Of a stretch of 64,000 bases of DNA, positions 10,338-22,758 are shown in pieces. The translations under genes and the position numbers were made by a program. Below the pieces are notes generated by a model. The model made no database searches, had not been told where the DNA came from, and saw nothing but the letters and a program-made list of their open reading frames with translations. How positions within the stretch are numbered: position 1 is the stretch's first letter; each line of letters opens with the position of its first letter. The stretch covers positions 186,001 through 250,000 of the forward strand of contig OZ025855.1 in NCBI GenBank assembly GCA_964019425.1, written 5' to 3'. The stretch comes from Flectonema sp. DT1601. Taxonomy: Eukaryota > Euglenozoa > Diplonemea > Diplonemida > Diplonemidae.

Positions 10338-13300
10338 TCAGTCGAACTCTGCCAGTGTGATATCTCCAGCAATGAATGTTGGAGGGGATACCATGATCTC
10401 TGCAGTAAATGTCGGTGCTGCATATTCCACAACTGGAGGAGGAGTTCTTGCGAACGACGTGACATACGGAGAACTACCAGAAATAGAACTAACGTGATGG
10501 ATATTATTATAAGCAACAGAACTAATTTTATGAGACACCAAATCAACAACACGGTACCAATGCAACTCTTCTCGAGGTCCTCTAACTGCATACGGACGCT
10601 CACACCAGCTGTCGACATCAACAACGTTACCAATCTCACCCTTCTTAAGGCTGCCAGTAGTTTCACCGCTAGGAGATAACATTACAGTCTGTGTTTGGTG
10701 TTTGTTATTGTTGTGTTGTTTAGTGATGATGAATTTAATAAATAAATTATTTATAACATACCTCTCCAATCCGAAGTGAAGTTGGGACGAAAACCTGCTT
10801 CAAAGGAATAGTCTCACTCACAGGACGTAAAGCAGATGACACAGTGAGGGGTATTCGGGGAGATCTTGGTGTTGAGAATTTTGGAATCACAGAACTGGCC
10901 ATCGAATTCGCAACAGGCCGGAATGCTGTTGTTGACATTACTCTCGACGGAGGTGTCTTAGGAACAGACAGTATTGAGGCTGGGGATGTTGTCATTTCAG
11001 ACTTTCTAAGACGAATCCAATCTTCAGACTGTTTTTTTTGATATATTTTTTTCACAACCGCAACCGACCCATAAAACAAATAAGTTAAAATAGAACCTCA
11101 CCCTCACAATAAGAATAAAGAATAACATACCTCAGCTGTCGAAAGTTCGATTCGTTCTGTGGCCTCACCAACTTCAAGTTTTGAAAGTAATTTAAAAGAT
11201 TGCTCCTGAAACTTTGATGCAGTCAACACAGTTGAAAGCTCGTCTTGGGTTGATCGGAGAGTTGATTGCAGTCGAGTTACTTCTCTACCGAGTACCTTTT
11301 CGAGGTTCTTTATTTGTTTTTGTTGAGTACCGTAATTGGGAACGGTTCCTCCAGCAATTCGGAGTCTGATATTTGATAGTTCGTTACCTGAAATGAGACC
11401 AGCCTGTTGAAGCAGAGAAATTGAATTCTCAACAACATTAGCTGGAGAGGAATCTGAAGGTGTCTGCGGTGTTCTTGGTGGAGATTTTACGACTTTCGGA
11501 GGAGGTATTTTCCTATCATCACCAACCTCAACAGGTAATCCTGAAGGGTCTCTCATTATCTTGCCTCCCATGTACAAAACTGTTTTATTATCAGCTCCAA
11601 CACAACAAACTGTTCCGTCCTCCCATATTAGAGGTGTTTCTTCTGAAGTCAAAACCACTGCCGTGTCGTCTTCAAGTGAGAAGATGTTATCTTTTCCTTG
11701 CAATACCAGTCGTTGTTTTGGTACCTTGCCGCTGTATAAACGTGATCCTTGGTGGTATATAATTCGTTTACCAGATTTGTGAAATTCTTCTTTATCATTA
11801 TTAATAAAGTACCCATCAGGTGTTGGTAACATCAATTGAAGTTCGTTAATAATTTGATTATAAATTGGATAAAGAACTCTACCCGACTGGATTACTGGTA
11901 GATGACTACTACTTTGAGCAGTTACTGGTTCACCACAAACAGTTAAAACTTTTGTTGATGAACCCTCAGCTATTACTTGATGAAGTGAGTTAGTGTGAAC
12001 AAGTGTGCCATCACTCCATGAGAGTGGTTCTGTTGGATTATGGGAATCGTGGATTACTCTTGCACTACTACTGGTAAAGCAAACTCCTGATTTGAATGAC
12101 CTGTAGACGGGACGTCCATCGTTAGTTTTCCCAACAATAATTTCACCCGTTGGTGTAGTAAGATCTCCGTGTGTATTAACGAAATCACTATTCCGTTGTG
12201 GAATCAGAACCTGAACTTCACTAAACTGAGAACTCTGATCAACGAGTATTACTTTTTCAGATCCACATCTCAACTCACCACTAGAACTATTATACACAAC
12301 AGGTCTTCCTCCTGTTCCAGGTATCACTTTGCCAGATCTGCTTAGTACTGTTTGACTATCAGCTGCTGTATGAACAGCTTTACCGTTACTCCAGAGGTAT
12401 ACTTCCTTCTTATTTGTTATTTCATTAAACAATTCTACAACAGTTGCTCGTCTACTTTCACTTGGGATTACTGTTGTTGAGTCTTTGTCTTCTGTTTTTG
12501 TTACCAGTTGGTCTTCTTGTCCAAATAAAAGTTGACCATTCTCAGATCTCATAATGAACTCACCACCAGTAGTACGAAGAGAGTTATTTTGATCTATAAA
12601 ACCGTGTTCGTGGACTGGTGATTTCGTCACTGCAATGAGTTCTGTACTCTCACAAAGTGCTACCAGTTCTCCATCTCCTGTTGTGAGGATGTAACTCTCG
12701 TCAGTCTCATTTACAATAACTACCCTTCCTTTGGAAGTTAGTAACGCCGTTCCATTCGGACCTAAAGCAGTCCTTCCATCTGATGCAATCGTAATTCTCT
12801 CGTCCAGTTCGAATCCCGGTTTAGATCGTGTGTTTGTTATAAGCTCTCCAGTTAGGAGTCTCAGGTTATTTTTATGATCGACATAATGATCAGGATTCTC
12901 ACTTGATTTGACTAGAGCAAGTACTGGATCAGATGTTGATAAGAAGACTTTGTCTCCAGCTGGTGTTTGAAGTTCACCAGTCGTTGTGTTGATCTCAACG
13001 ATAGTTTTGTTTGATGTTAAGAGAAGAGAGTCGTCTGAAGTGACAACTGTTTTGTTGTCGGCAGCTACTTTAAGTCTGCTGTCTAACTTTAGTACTGAAA
13101 GTAGTTCTCCGTTGAGTGTCTGTTTCTTACCATCCGAATCAAGATACACATTCTCTTCGTTCTTTGATCTTACCAATGCGTACTGTTGTTGCTTCCCCGT
13201 AGACAAAAATACTTTTTCACCTAACTGTCCATCAGACATCCCTGCATGGAAGCTATCGGCCTCAGCATCGTAAACAACCTGTTTATTACCCATGACTGTA

Positions 13301-16300
13301 AGAATTAGACCACTAGCAATGTCAACACATGTCTTACCGTCGGTTGCAATTTTGACCCTTGAGTCTGGTGATGATGGTTGTTTCTTTACTATCGAACCAT
13401 CGAGGTTTCGCTCTACGTTATTCTGATCTAAATAAGTATCACTAGCTGTCTTTGTCATTGCCATTAGTACAGCTGAGTTAGTGCAGAGAAAAACAGGTTC
13501 CCCAGAAGTCGTTTCCAGATCACCAGTTTCCGTAACGCACACAAATTGCCCCTTCGAAGTAAGCATCGCCATCCCGTCAAGTCCGACAGCAGTTTTGCCG
13601 TCAGCTGCAATCTTCACGCGTTTATCGTTTGCAGAATGAGATCTCAGTTTTGATGAAATACTACTGCCACTGCTGACTGACTTGTCTGATTGCGTTCTCG
13701 TTAATTTGATTTCCTTCGATTCTATTATAGCTTTGGCCTTTTTAAATTCCCCTTTCGAAAATTCAGACTTCATTGCCTCCATGAGGTCACCTTTATGGAA
13801 ATCTGAATACGATTCTTGAAAGTCACGTTTAACACTTTCCCAATCATCCTGACTTGAGAGGTTTTGAAGAACTTCATAAATAGCGTCCTCGTCAGTACCG
13901 AATCCTTTCATTGCTTTGTATAGAACGGCTGCGGGGGACACGCTCTGCTTTTTCTTCTTCGGAAACATTGCAATTCCATTTCTTGATAAGACTGCCTCCG
14001 CCTTCACTAATTCCGAGTCTGTGAATTCCGAACTAAGAGCAGAGAGTAAGACTCCCTTATGATAGTCAGGGTACATGGATTGGAACTCTGATTGCAGCTG
14101 ATCCCAATCATCTTGACTTGAGAGGTTTTGAAGAACTTCATAAATAGCGTCCTCATCAGTACCGAATCCTTTCATTGCTTTGTATAGAACGGCTGCGGGG
14201 GACACGCTCTGCTTTTTCTTCTTCGGAAACATTGCAATTCCATTTCTTGATAAGACTGCCTCCGCCTTCACTAATTCCGAGTCTGTGAATTCCGAACTAA
14301 GAGCAGAGAGTAAGACTCCCTTATGATAGTCAGGGTACATGGATTGGAACTCTGATTGCAGCTGATCCCAATCATCTTGACTTGAGAGGTTTTGAAGAAC
14401 TTCATAAATAGCGTCCTCGTCAGTACCGAATCCTTTCATTGCTTTGAATAGAATAGTTGCTGGATGCGGGGCTTTCTTCACCTTCTTCGGGAACATAACA
14501 ATACCGTTGGTGGAGAGTATATTTTCTATTTTTTGGAGTTCAGAATCAGAGAACTCAGAGGCAAACGCCGCAATAATATCACCCCCATGAAAGTCTGGAT
14601 ACGAAGTCTGGAATTTTAACTTCAGGTCGTCCCATTCTTGTTGAGAAGTTAGTGAGCGCAGGACCTTATATACTGCGTCCTCGTCAGTACCAAATCCTTT
14701 CATTGCTTTATAAAGAATTGAGGAAGCAGGTTGCGACTCTTTCACTAGGACCATTGATATCCCGTTAGCGAGCAAGATCGTCTCCGCCTTCGATAGTTCT
14801 GATGCTGAAAACTCCGACTTCATCGCAGCCACCAAGTCTCCATTGTGAAAGTCGGGATACATGTCTTGAAATAGGAATTGTAACTTCTTCCACTCATCCT
14901 GACTTGAGAGGTTTTGAAGAACTTCATAAATAGCGTCCTCGTCAGTACCAAATCCTTTCATTGCTTTGAATAGAATAGTTGCTGGATGTGGGGCCTTCTT
15001 CACCTTCTTCGGGAACATAACAATCTTCTTCTTGCTTAATATGGATTCTGCTTTTGTTAACTCAGAAGTTGTGAATTCCGAACTAAGAGCAGAGAGTAAG
15101 ACTCCCTTATGATAGTCAGGGTACATGGATTGGAACTCTGATTGCAGCTGATCCCAATCATCTTGACTTGAGAGGTTTTGAAGAACTTCATAAATAGCGT
15201 CCTCGTCAGTACCGAATCCTTTCATTGCTTTGAATAGAATAGTTGCTGGGTGAGTGTCTTTCTTTCTTCGCTCAGGAAACATTGCAATTCCATTTTTTGA
15301 TAATGCGGTCTCCGCATTCGATAGTTCTGATGCTGAAAACTCCGACTTCATCGCAGCCACTAAGTCTCCATTGTGAAAGTCGGGATACATGTCTTGAAAT
15401 AGGAATTGTAACTTCTTCCACTCATCCTGACTTGAGAGGTTTTGAAGAACTTCATAAATAGCGTCCTCGTCAGTACCGAATCCTTTCATTGCTTTGAATA
15501 GAATAGTTGCTGGATGTGGGGCCTTCTTCACCTTCTTCGGGAACATAACAATCTTCTTCTTGCTTAATATGGATTCTGCTTTTGTTAATTCCGAGTCTGT
15601 GAATTCCGAACTAAGAGCAGAGAGTAAGACTCCCTTATGATAGTCAGGGTACATGGATTGGAACTCTGATTGCAGCTGATCCCAATCATCTTGACTTGAG
15701 AGGTGTTGAAGAACTTCATAAATAGCGTCCTCATCAGTACCAAATCCTTTCATTGCTTTGAATAGAACGGCTGCAGGATGTGAAGTTTTTGTACTCCGAG
15801 ATGAGGTAGCAAAAGGATCCTTAATACGTTTCGATTGTAAGATAAGTTCAGCTTTCATCAACTCGGAGGCTGAAAATTCACTTTTAAGAGAAGCAACTAA
15901 ATCGCCATCGTTGAACTTTTTATACAACTCTTTAAACGAAGCTCTCAGATTCAGCCACTCAGATTCATCCTGAAGAGAATTCAAGACAGTATAGACAACA
16001 TCTTCATCAGTCCCGAACCCTTTCATTGCTTTAAAAAGCTGAGTAGCACACTTGCTCGAATCAAGAGGAGATTTCTTCTTTGGAATCGTAGCAGCTATTC
16101 CGATTCCTGACAGTATTTCCACACATTTCTTATAGTCAGATTGGCTGAGCTCTCCCTCAATTGCGGAGAGTAACATCCCTCCATAGAAATGACTGCAGTC
16201 ATTAAGAAAGCATGTTTCTAATTCTATCCAGTTCGATTCTGACTCAATTGATTGGAGAATCTTAAAAAGCTCGGTGGGTTTACTCTTGCCAGTTAATACT

Positions 16301-18852
16301 GAAATTATTTTTGAGAGTTGAGGAGAATGGTCAGTCATGGTGCTAACACTGCGGCTTTGCTTTTTTATTGGGAAGCGAGGGGTTCCAACGGACTGATGTT
16401 GCGGTGACGACATTGGAGAAACAGATCTGCTTGCTAACGCGTCTGCAGAGAGAGAGAAGTTCTCCTCCTGGGTAGACAAACTACCTCTATCAGATCCATC
16501 GTAAAAGACTTCAACGTTAAGCAGACCCATTCCATTAGTTAGTTGTAGTTCGTGATGAATACGTTCAAACTGATCAGCATTAATCAGCAGTTTAGCTTCA
16601 CCTAAGATTTGATGCTCACCATCTTCGTCACTAGAAACTCTTCTCAAATAGAACGTTAGATACACAGGATCACCTGTAGTCTTATGCTCAACCCTTATCA
16701 ATTCCCTCCAGTCAGCTATTAGTTTGTTATCAGAGTTGGTAAATCTTCTTGCTGTGTAAAGACGATGGACATTCGTACTAAAAGGTTCTTCTATTTCTAT
16801 AAACAATTGTCCCTCAGGAGCTCCTTCAACGTGTAACACTACAACAGATATTAATTGTCGTTTTTTTTTTGAATTATTTTCTGATTGTACGCTACTGTTT
16901 GAAGACGACTCTGAAGTTTTTTTAACAGGAGATGAAATCCGATAAAGTGGTGGCAGGTATGCACTTTTTACAGCTGGAGTTCGATTCGGTTTTATTGTGA
17001 TCGGTAATCCAGAACTGTCTTTTATAACAGACCCACTTCTTGATAAGATACTTTTATTATCAGAAGAAACAACACATGCGGTTGAATCGTCCCATAAGAG
17101 AGGTGAGTTGCTGTCAGTCATTACGACAGGAGTTCCATCTTCTAACGAATAATTGTTATCAGGCATTGACAGGACAGCTCTGCCATCGCTCGATGTTATT
17201 ATTTTATTATTGTCAACCGTCGTATAAAAAGAAACGTCTTTTGGATAACAATTATTATCAATCGTGATTGGTCGAGAATCTGAATCTCTTAAAACTATAT
17301 CGTTAGGTGAAAGAATACTTTTACCATCTCCTCCAACAATACAAACTGTATTGGCATCCCATAGGAGTGGTTCTTTTGTTCTTGTTGACAGAACTACCGC
17401 AGTTTCATCCTCGAGTTCGTATTTCACATCATCAGAAGATGTTACTTGTATTAAAACAACTCGTCCGTCTGCTGCTTTTACAATATCACCATCATTATTA
17501 CACAGAACTTTAATTCCTTCACCAGTTCTGACAATGTTGTCGCCATCGGTGTAAAGCGGATCTCCGTTCTTCAGCGTCGCATCAGATCTTTTTTCTAATG
17601 CATAACCAGCTCCATTGTATGAAATAATTTTTACAGGTTTTCCATTGGAAGTTGTTGGGAGTCCAGCGGAGTCTACCTGAACTGGTTTTTTATGAAAAGT
17701 AATAATTCTACCGTCAGGTCCTTGTAATGTTTTACTGTCAGGAGCAAGGTTGACATCGGGGATATTGTTTCCGTCGTAATTACGAGTAGTTTGTGTTGGA
17801 GTCGTATCGTATAAAGATAAGTCAATAGTGAGTCCGTCTGAGTCTGATGGTCTACCACCGTTAGACATGACAACTGGTCGGTTATCTCGAGCTAGTAAAA
17901 CTGTTCCATCAGATCCTAATATTGACACACCATCTCGTGCGACAACTGCTACTCTTCCTGTTGACCAAATAAATGGTTTTCCCGCATTTGGAGTAAGAAC
18001 AGCAGTTCCATCCTCCAATTGAATTTTCTTCTTTCGAATGGTAACAACTTTTCCATCAGCTGACAATAACGGTTTATCGTTGTGTTGCATTACAAATATT
18101 CCATTTTTTAACCTTGTTGACTGAGTGTGATCAACATACAATAGTCTGCCATCATCTAGTTTTAAAGGTGATCCAGAGTTATCAAGGCGAGGGGAGAGAG
18201 CTAGTATCTCAGATTTGTTCTCAGGATTATGAATTAATACTACAGGGTCACCATGTTTTGTTATAGGTTTACCTTGTGATATGAGTACTGGTTTACCATC
18301 AGCAGCTAGTATTACTTTTCCTGTTTTGGTAGTAAATAAAGTTTTTCCATCTGCTCCAGTGTGACAGTCGTCAGGAATGTGTTTTCGTTCACGCTCGCGG
18401 ATTGCGTTGCGGGATAGGTCGCGCCAGGCTCGTAGGTGAGATGTTTTGGTTTTCTTTTCTCGTTCTTTTAGATTGTGTTTAATAATTACTTCGGTGTTCC
18501 TGAGCATTTTATCTCGAGTCAGTTTTAGTGTTCGTTTTACGTTCAGCGATTCCTTTCGAAGTATTTTAGTTTCCTGCTCGTGTTCTTCCATTGCTGCCTT
18601 TACAGCTAAGTGCTTCCCAGCCTCGACAGTTGCATTTGCTTCAGCACGTTGTTCGACGAGGAGACGGATTTCCTCTTCTTTTTCTTCTAATTCTTCATCG
18701 TGTTCCTCTACTAGTTTTCGTTGATATCGCTTTTGCTTTTCAACTTCCTCTTCTAAATCCTGGACCCTGTCAGAAGCCATACTGCTGACCATACTTTGCC
18801 TTCGTATTATTAGGCTTTGAGCCGTGTCGATACTACTCAGCCGGCTTCTCAT
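10338..18852 (-). CDS. Giant annexin-repeat, DG-repeat and C2-like protein
   Basis: Three exons (11131..18852, 10762..11028, 10338..10688) joined by 102-bp and 73-bp phase-0 introns (both donors GTATGT) give 2779 residues. In order: coiled coil (~1-130); a block of short beta-type repeats with recurring DGK/DGT motifs (~160-640); a C2-like domain (~670-800); ten annexin-like repeats (~850-1710), nine carrying KAMKGFGTDED; a second DG-repeat block (~1725-2450); coiled coil (~2500-2574); a Ser/Thr/Pro linker; and an SH3-like domain (GSLKKGEIGNVVDVD, then YAVRGPREELHWYRVVDLV) of the type found in MIB/HERC2 proteins. GxGTDE is the annexin type II calcium site, so calcium-dependent membrane binding is likely. 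Annexins normally have four repeats of ~70 residues; here they are ~88. I know no protein with this layout. The start at 18852 follows an acceptor TTTTTTTTCCAG. Confidence 0.88.
13741..16325 (-). repeat. 264-bp internal repeats encoding annexin-like units
   Basis: Inside the giant gene the annexin-like units repeat at exactly 264 bp (88 codons): GAGGTTTTGAAGAACTTCAT (GAGGTGTTG in the last) begins at 13858, 14122, 14386, 14908, 15172, 15436 and 15700. The blocks starting at 13858 and 14122 are almost identical at DNA level. Two unit types alternate between ~14400 and ~15700 (DDWDQLQSEFQ versus DEWKKLQFLFQ), so pairs were duplicated together. Outer units (~13741-13850 and ~15800-16325) are much more diverged. 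Confidence 0.93.
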
Positions 18853-21800
18853 TTTTTGAAAACCTGCTGATCTGGAAAAAAAATAAATAAATAAATAAAT
18901 AATCTCACTTTCTTCTCTAAACATTATCTATAAAGTCTCCATGATTGAATTGTTGTTTCCTGTTTTTTTTTAAAAAGAAAATTACTTGTTACAATAAAAC
19001 TTTTAATTAAAAAAAAAAAAAGAAAATGAAATTTAAATAAAACAAGTAAAAAATGCAAGCACCACGGGACTGGTATATAATAGTTCAATCGCAACTTTCG
19101 TTATTCACATCGAATTATTTATTTTTATTTATTTATTTTTTTTTGTTTTTTTTTTTTTTTTTGATTATTTTCATTGCGACACCATACTGTATATATAAAA
19201 CAACAATTAATAAAATTCATCGCTTTTAGATAAATTTATTATTCGTTGTTAGCATCATTGTTCTTTGTTCTTTTTATTTGTTCCGTCTGACACATTGCCC
19301 AAAAAGAGAAAATGGTATAAACAAAGTATACAACAGAAGTAGACTGTTTATTTTGGTTCAGGAACCGAAAGGAAGAAAAGAAAAGTGAAAAAAAAAAAAA
19401 AAAAAGGCTCCGCTTTTGCGTATTCAGTTATTCGTTTATGTCGTAACTGAAGGAAAAAAAAAAAGTGAGGGAAAACTGCGTGGATCCGCTTTCTCTGACG
19501 CTGACCAAATGCAGTTTCGAAAAAGAAGGAAAAAACTATAATGAAAAAAAAAAAGAAACTGTTACTGCAAGGAAAAAGGAAAGGCATTCTCTTCCTTTAT
19601 CAATACTCTTAGTAAGGATAACGTCAGCTCATACGTTGCAGACAGAACTATGGGGGAAAGAAAAAAAAAAAAAGAAAAAAAAAATCGACAAACTACAAAC
19701 AAGTAAAAACCTGAAACAACTGATGCCTCTACTGAGACGAACTTTAAAAGGATTCTGGGAGTGGTAACTGATTAGAACATATAGAGTTCCTAAGCCCAGC
19801 AAGACAGACTTTGTGTCAGTGGTCAGCCAACAAGTGAACAGACCAGTCCAGCAACTGAAAGAAACAAAAAACATTAAGAAAAAATAAAAATAAAAAGACG
19901 ATTTTTGCAATAAATACATCAACCCCTCTTGTCTTAATTGCGGGAAAGAAGAATTGTTTATTCGAAAAAAAAACTCCACACAAAGGAGATACGTTTGACG
20001 AAAGTTTTTAATAACAGCGAAAAAAAACTCCAAAGTTGACATAATAAAACAGACAACACCCAGAAAGTCTTGTGAAGGAGAGATCATCTGCTTAACTTCG
20101 ATAGACTCCGAGAGAAAAGTATTTCTGTTCTTAATATCAACCACGGCAGTAACTATTAGCACATTGAAGGACAATCCAAACGCTGCGAGACATAAGATTC
20201 AAGGGACTCCACGAGAGGAGGCACACTTCCCATAAACGTTTACAACCACAATAAGTCTTCTTAAAACCTACTGATACATTAAAGGGCAATATAACGCAAG
20301 GTGCATGGGATCTTCCACTTCTGGAATCATTCCTCAATAAGAGGAGACGCTTTACAGTAGCGTGGTTCAATAGAGAACTCTTTTTGGGTGCTCTATGGGT
20401 TTTTTTAAAACTGGGATAGCAAGTGAATGGTCATCGAAAATTCAACATCTTCAAACCAAAGAGAAGTAAGTAGGAAAGACGTACCCAACATTGGGTCAGG
20501 TACAGCAAAAAAGGTTTTCGAAATCATCGCATGAACAACAAAACGGGTTATAGATGGCAACACTCGTAGTGTGATGTTAGGTGTGTGCGCAATGAAAATA
20601 TTTCTTTTCTTAGTATTCGCATTATGTAAGTCTATCAAAAAAGAAGAAAAAAAAAAAAAAAAAAAAAAAAACATTCTTCTCTGAATGAGAATCGGACAAA
20701 AAAAACAAAACAAATTAAGAGACCTCCTAATCTCTCACACATCACGATTCAATACAACGAAGTGCTACTACAGCACTACCATTGGTTCTCAGTAGAGAAG
20801 AAATAAGAATACTCGCACCGAGTCAACAAGTCGTCGTGCAACTTTTGACCTTCGTAAGCACGTGTGTTCCAAATAGGAGACCACCATGCAAACCTCATCA
20901 AAATAAGTAGAGAAAGGAAGCACACCTACGATATTTGCATTCGCATAAACCGTGAAAGTGCTTTCTTCAGTATGATAAATCGCATTCGATTCGATGAGGG
21001 GGGGTTAACTGTACGAGTTTGTATGTAAAATACAAATGTATTGTATCATAAACAACATATGAGGGGAGGGGGAAGGATTAAAAAGTTCCAAGACGTGTTG
21101 GAACTGACTAGCAAGAGTTAACTTGCGGAAGTATACGTGCTGTTTTGAATGGAATTAAATCTCTTATATTTTCTTAGGCAATCCAGGAAAGACAACTAAA
21201 AAACTAAATGCATAGGACAACTAGTCCTAAAAAACCTACGCAATCTAATCTCAATTACGTATCACGTCTTTGTGTGATCTCAAAAGCAATTTTTTTCGAA
21301 TAACAGGAAAGAAGTGGAAACAAAATTACTGACGCCTCAATAAAACGGGTATTTACAACAACTTCATCAGCAACAAACAAGAAACCAACAGCTCAAAATC
21401 GTGGTACACTCCACAACATTTGAGAAGTTCTTTCGGTCGAGTTCATTTCATGCCATACCCAGTCATGTAATTATAGACAAAAGTAAAGGATAGATGAATG
21501 AAACAAAATAAGTAAATTAAAAAAAAAAATGGTTAGTCGTAAAACAAGAAAAAAAAGGATAAGATTCGAATTAATAGACTGACAGAGAACAACAAAAAGT
21601 TGAATTCGGAAAGCAACTGACAACCTGCTTAAGGATTTAACATTGATCAAAAGTGTGATTGATTTTAATTTTTTTTTTTTTTTTTTTTTTGAGTAATACT
21701 CCGAAAACGACAACTATGCTCCATCGTCATCACAAATAATAATAATAAAAGAATAGAAAAGACTATAAACCACTTAACCAAAGAAATAAAAAAATGCCAC

Positions 21801-22111
21801 AAGCGGCATTACCCATTTAAATGTTTTAAGTATTTGTTGTTAATTGTAGCCTAGGTTTTTTGCTCTATGTTGACTATTCTGGACGTCCAAATGCCTGCCT
21901 GAGCAATCAAATTACTTTATCGGTCGATTTCACAGTCACACAAAGTAAATGAGGGGAAATAAGCACCACCATCTTATCCTCGAAACATAGGTTTCGGGGA
22001 GGAGGTTCCAATTTCTCTCCAATCTCACTTTGTTATATGAAACCCAATAGTGGAATTGAACAACAGAACATGACCAGAAACTGATGCGGAGTGTGCCACA
22101 CCAAAAAAAAA

Positions 22112-22153
<42 letters not shown>

Positions 22154-22708
22154 TACTAAGCATTAGTTGTTTCTCTGAGACACTTGGTTTATATATAAAG
22201 TTTAAAAAAAAAAGAGAATAAAAACTAACATTTTTTTTTTGTCTTCACACTTTTTTTTCCAACGTTAAACAAGTAATAACGACAGAATGAATGCTTTGAT
22301 TCTCCACACAAACCGAAGATAGGTATTAAAGTAGTGCCGCGAGTAAGGGAACTATAAAGATACAATTATAACAGGTGGAGGGGCATACCTGCAACAAACA
22401 GAAAAAGAAAAGCATCATAATAATAAAAAATAAGAACGTAATCTCTGAGAACTTAACCCAGATTAGAAGTAACAAACATAAATAGCTAAAGACGTATTCT
22501 GGATGGGAGGGGTAGAGGGATAAGAATTAATGCTTTTGTTGCGAGGAAGGCATTCATCGCCTGCACCAAGCCGCAGCACTAAACTCCTCACGTAGTACAA
22601 TTTAATAGAAAAACGGAAGCGACAGTATACAGAAATAAAAGAGTCAATTATTTGGTTGTTTATATTTAAAAAAGGAAAAAAAACTAAATTTTAGCAGCCA
22701 CTCAATAG

Positions 22709-22758
<50 letters not shown>

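Noticed and set aside
19348-22163. Membrane proteins rich in Phe/Leu or Lys
   Set aside because: The hydrophobic or basic runs are poly-T or poly-A tracts read in frame; the remaining sequence has no protein-like pattern.
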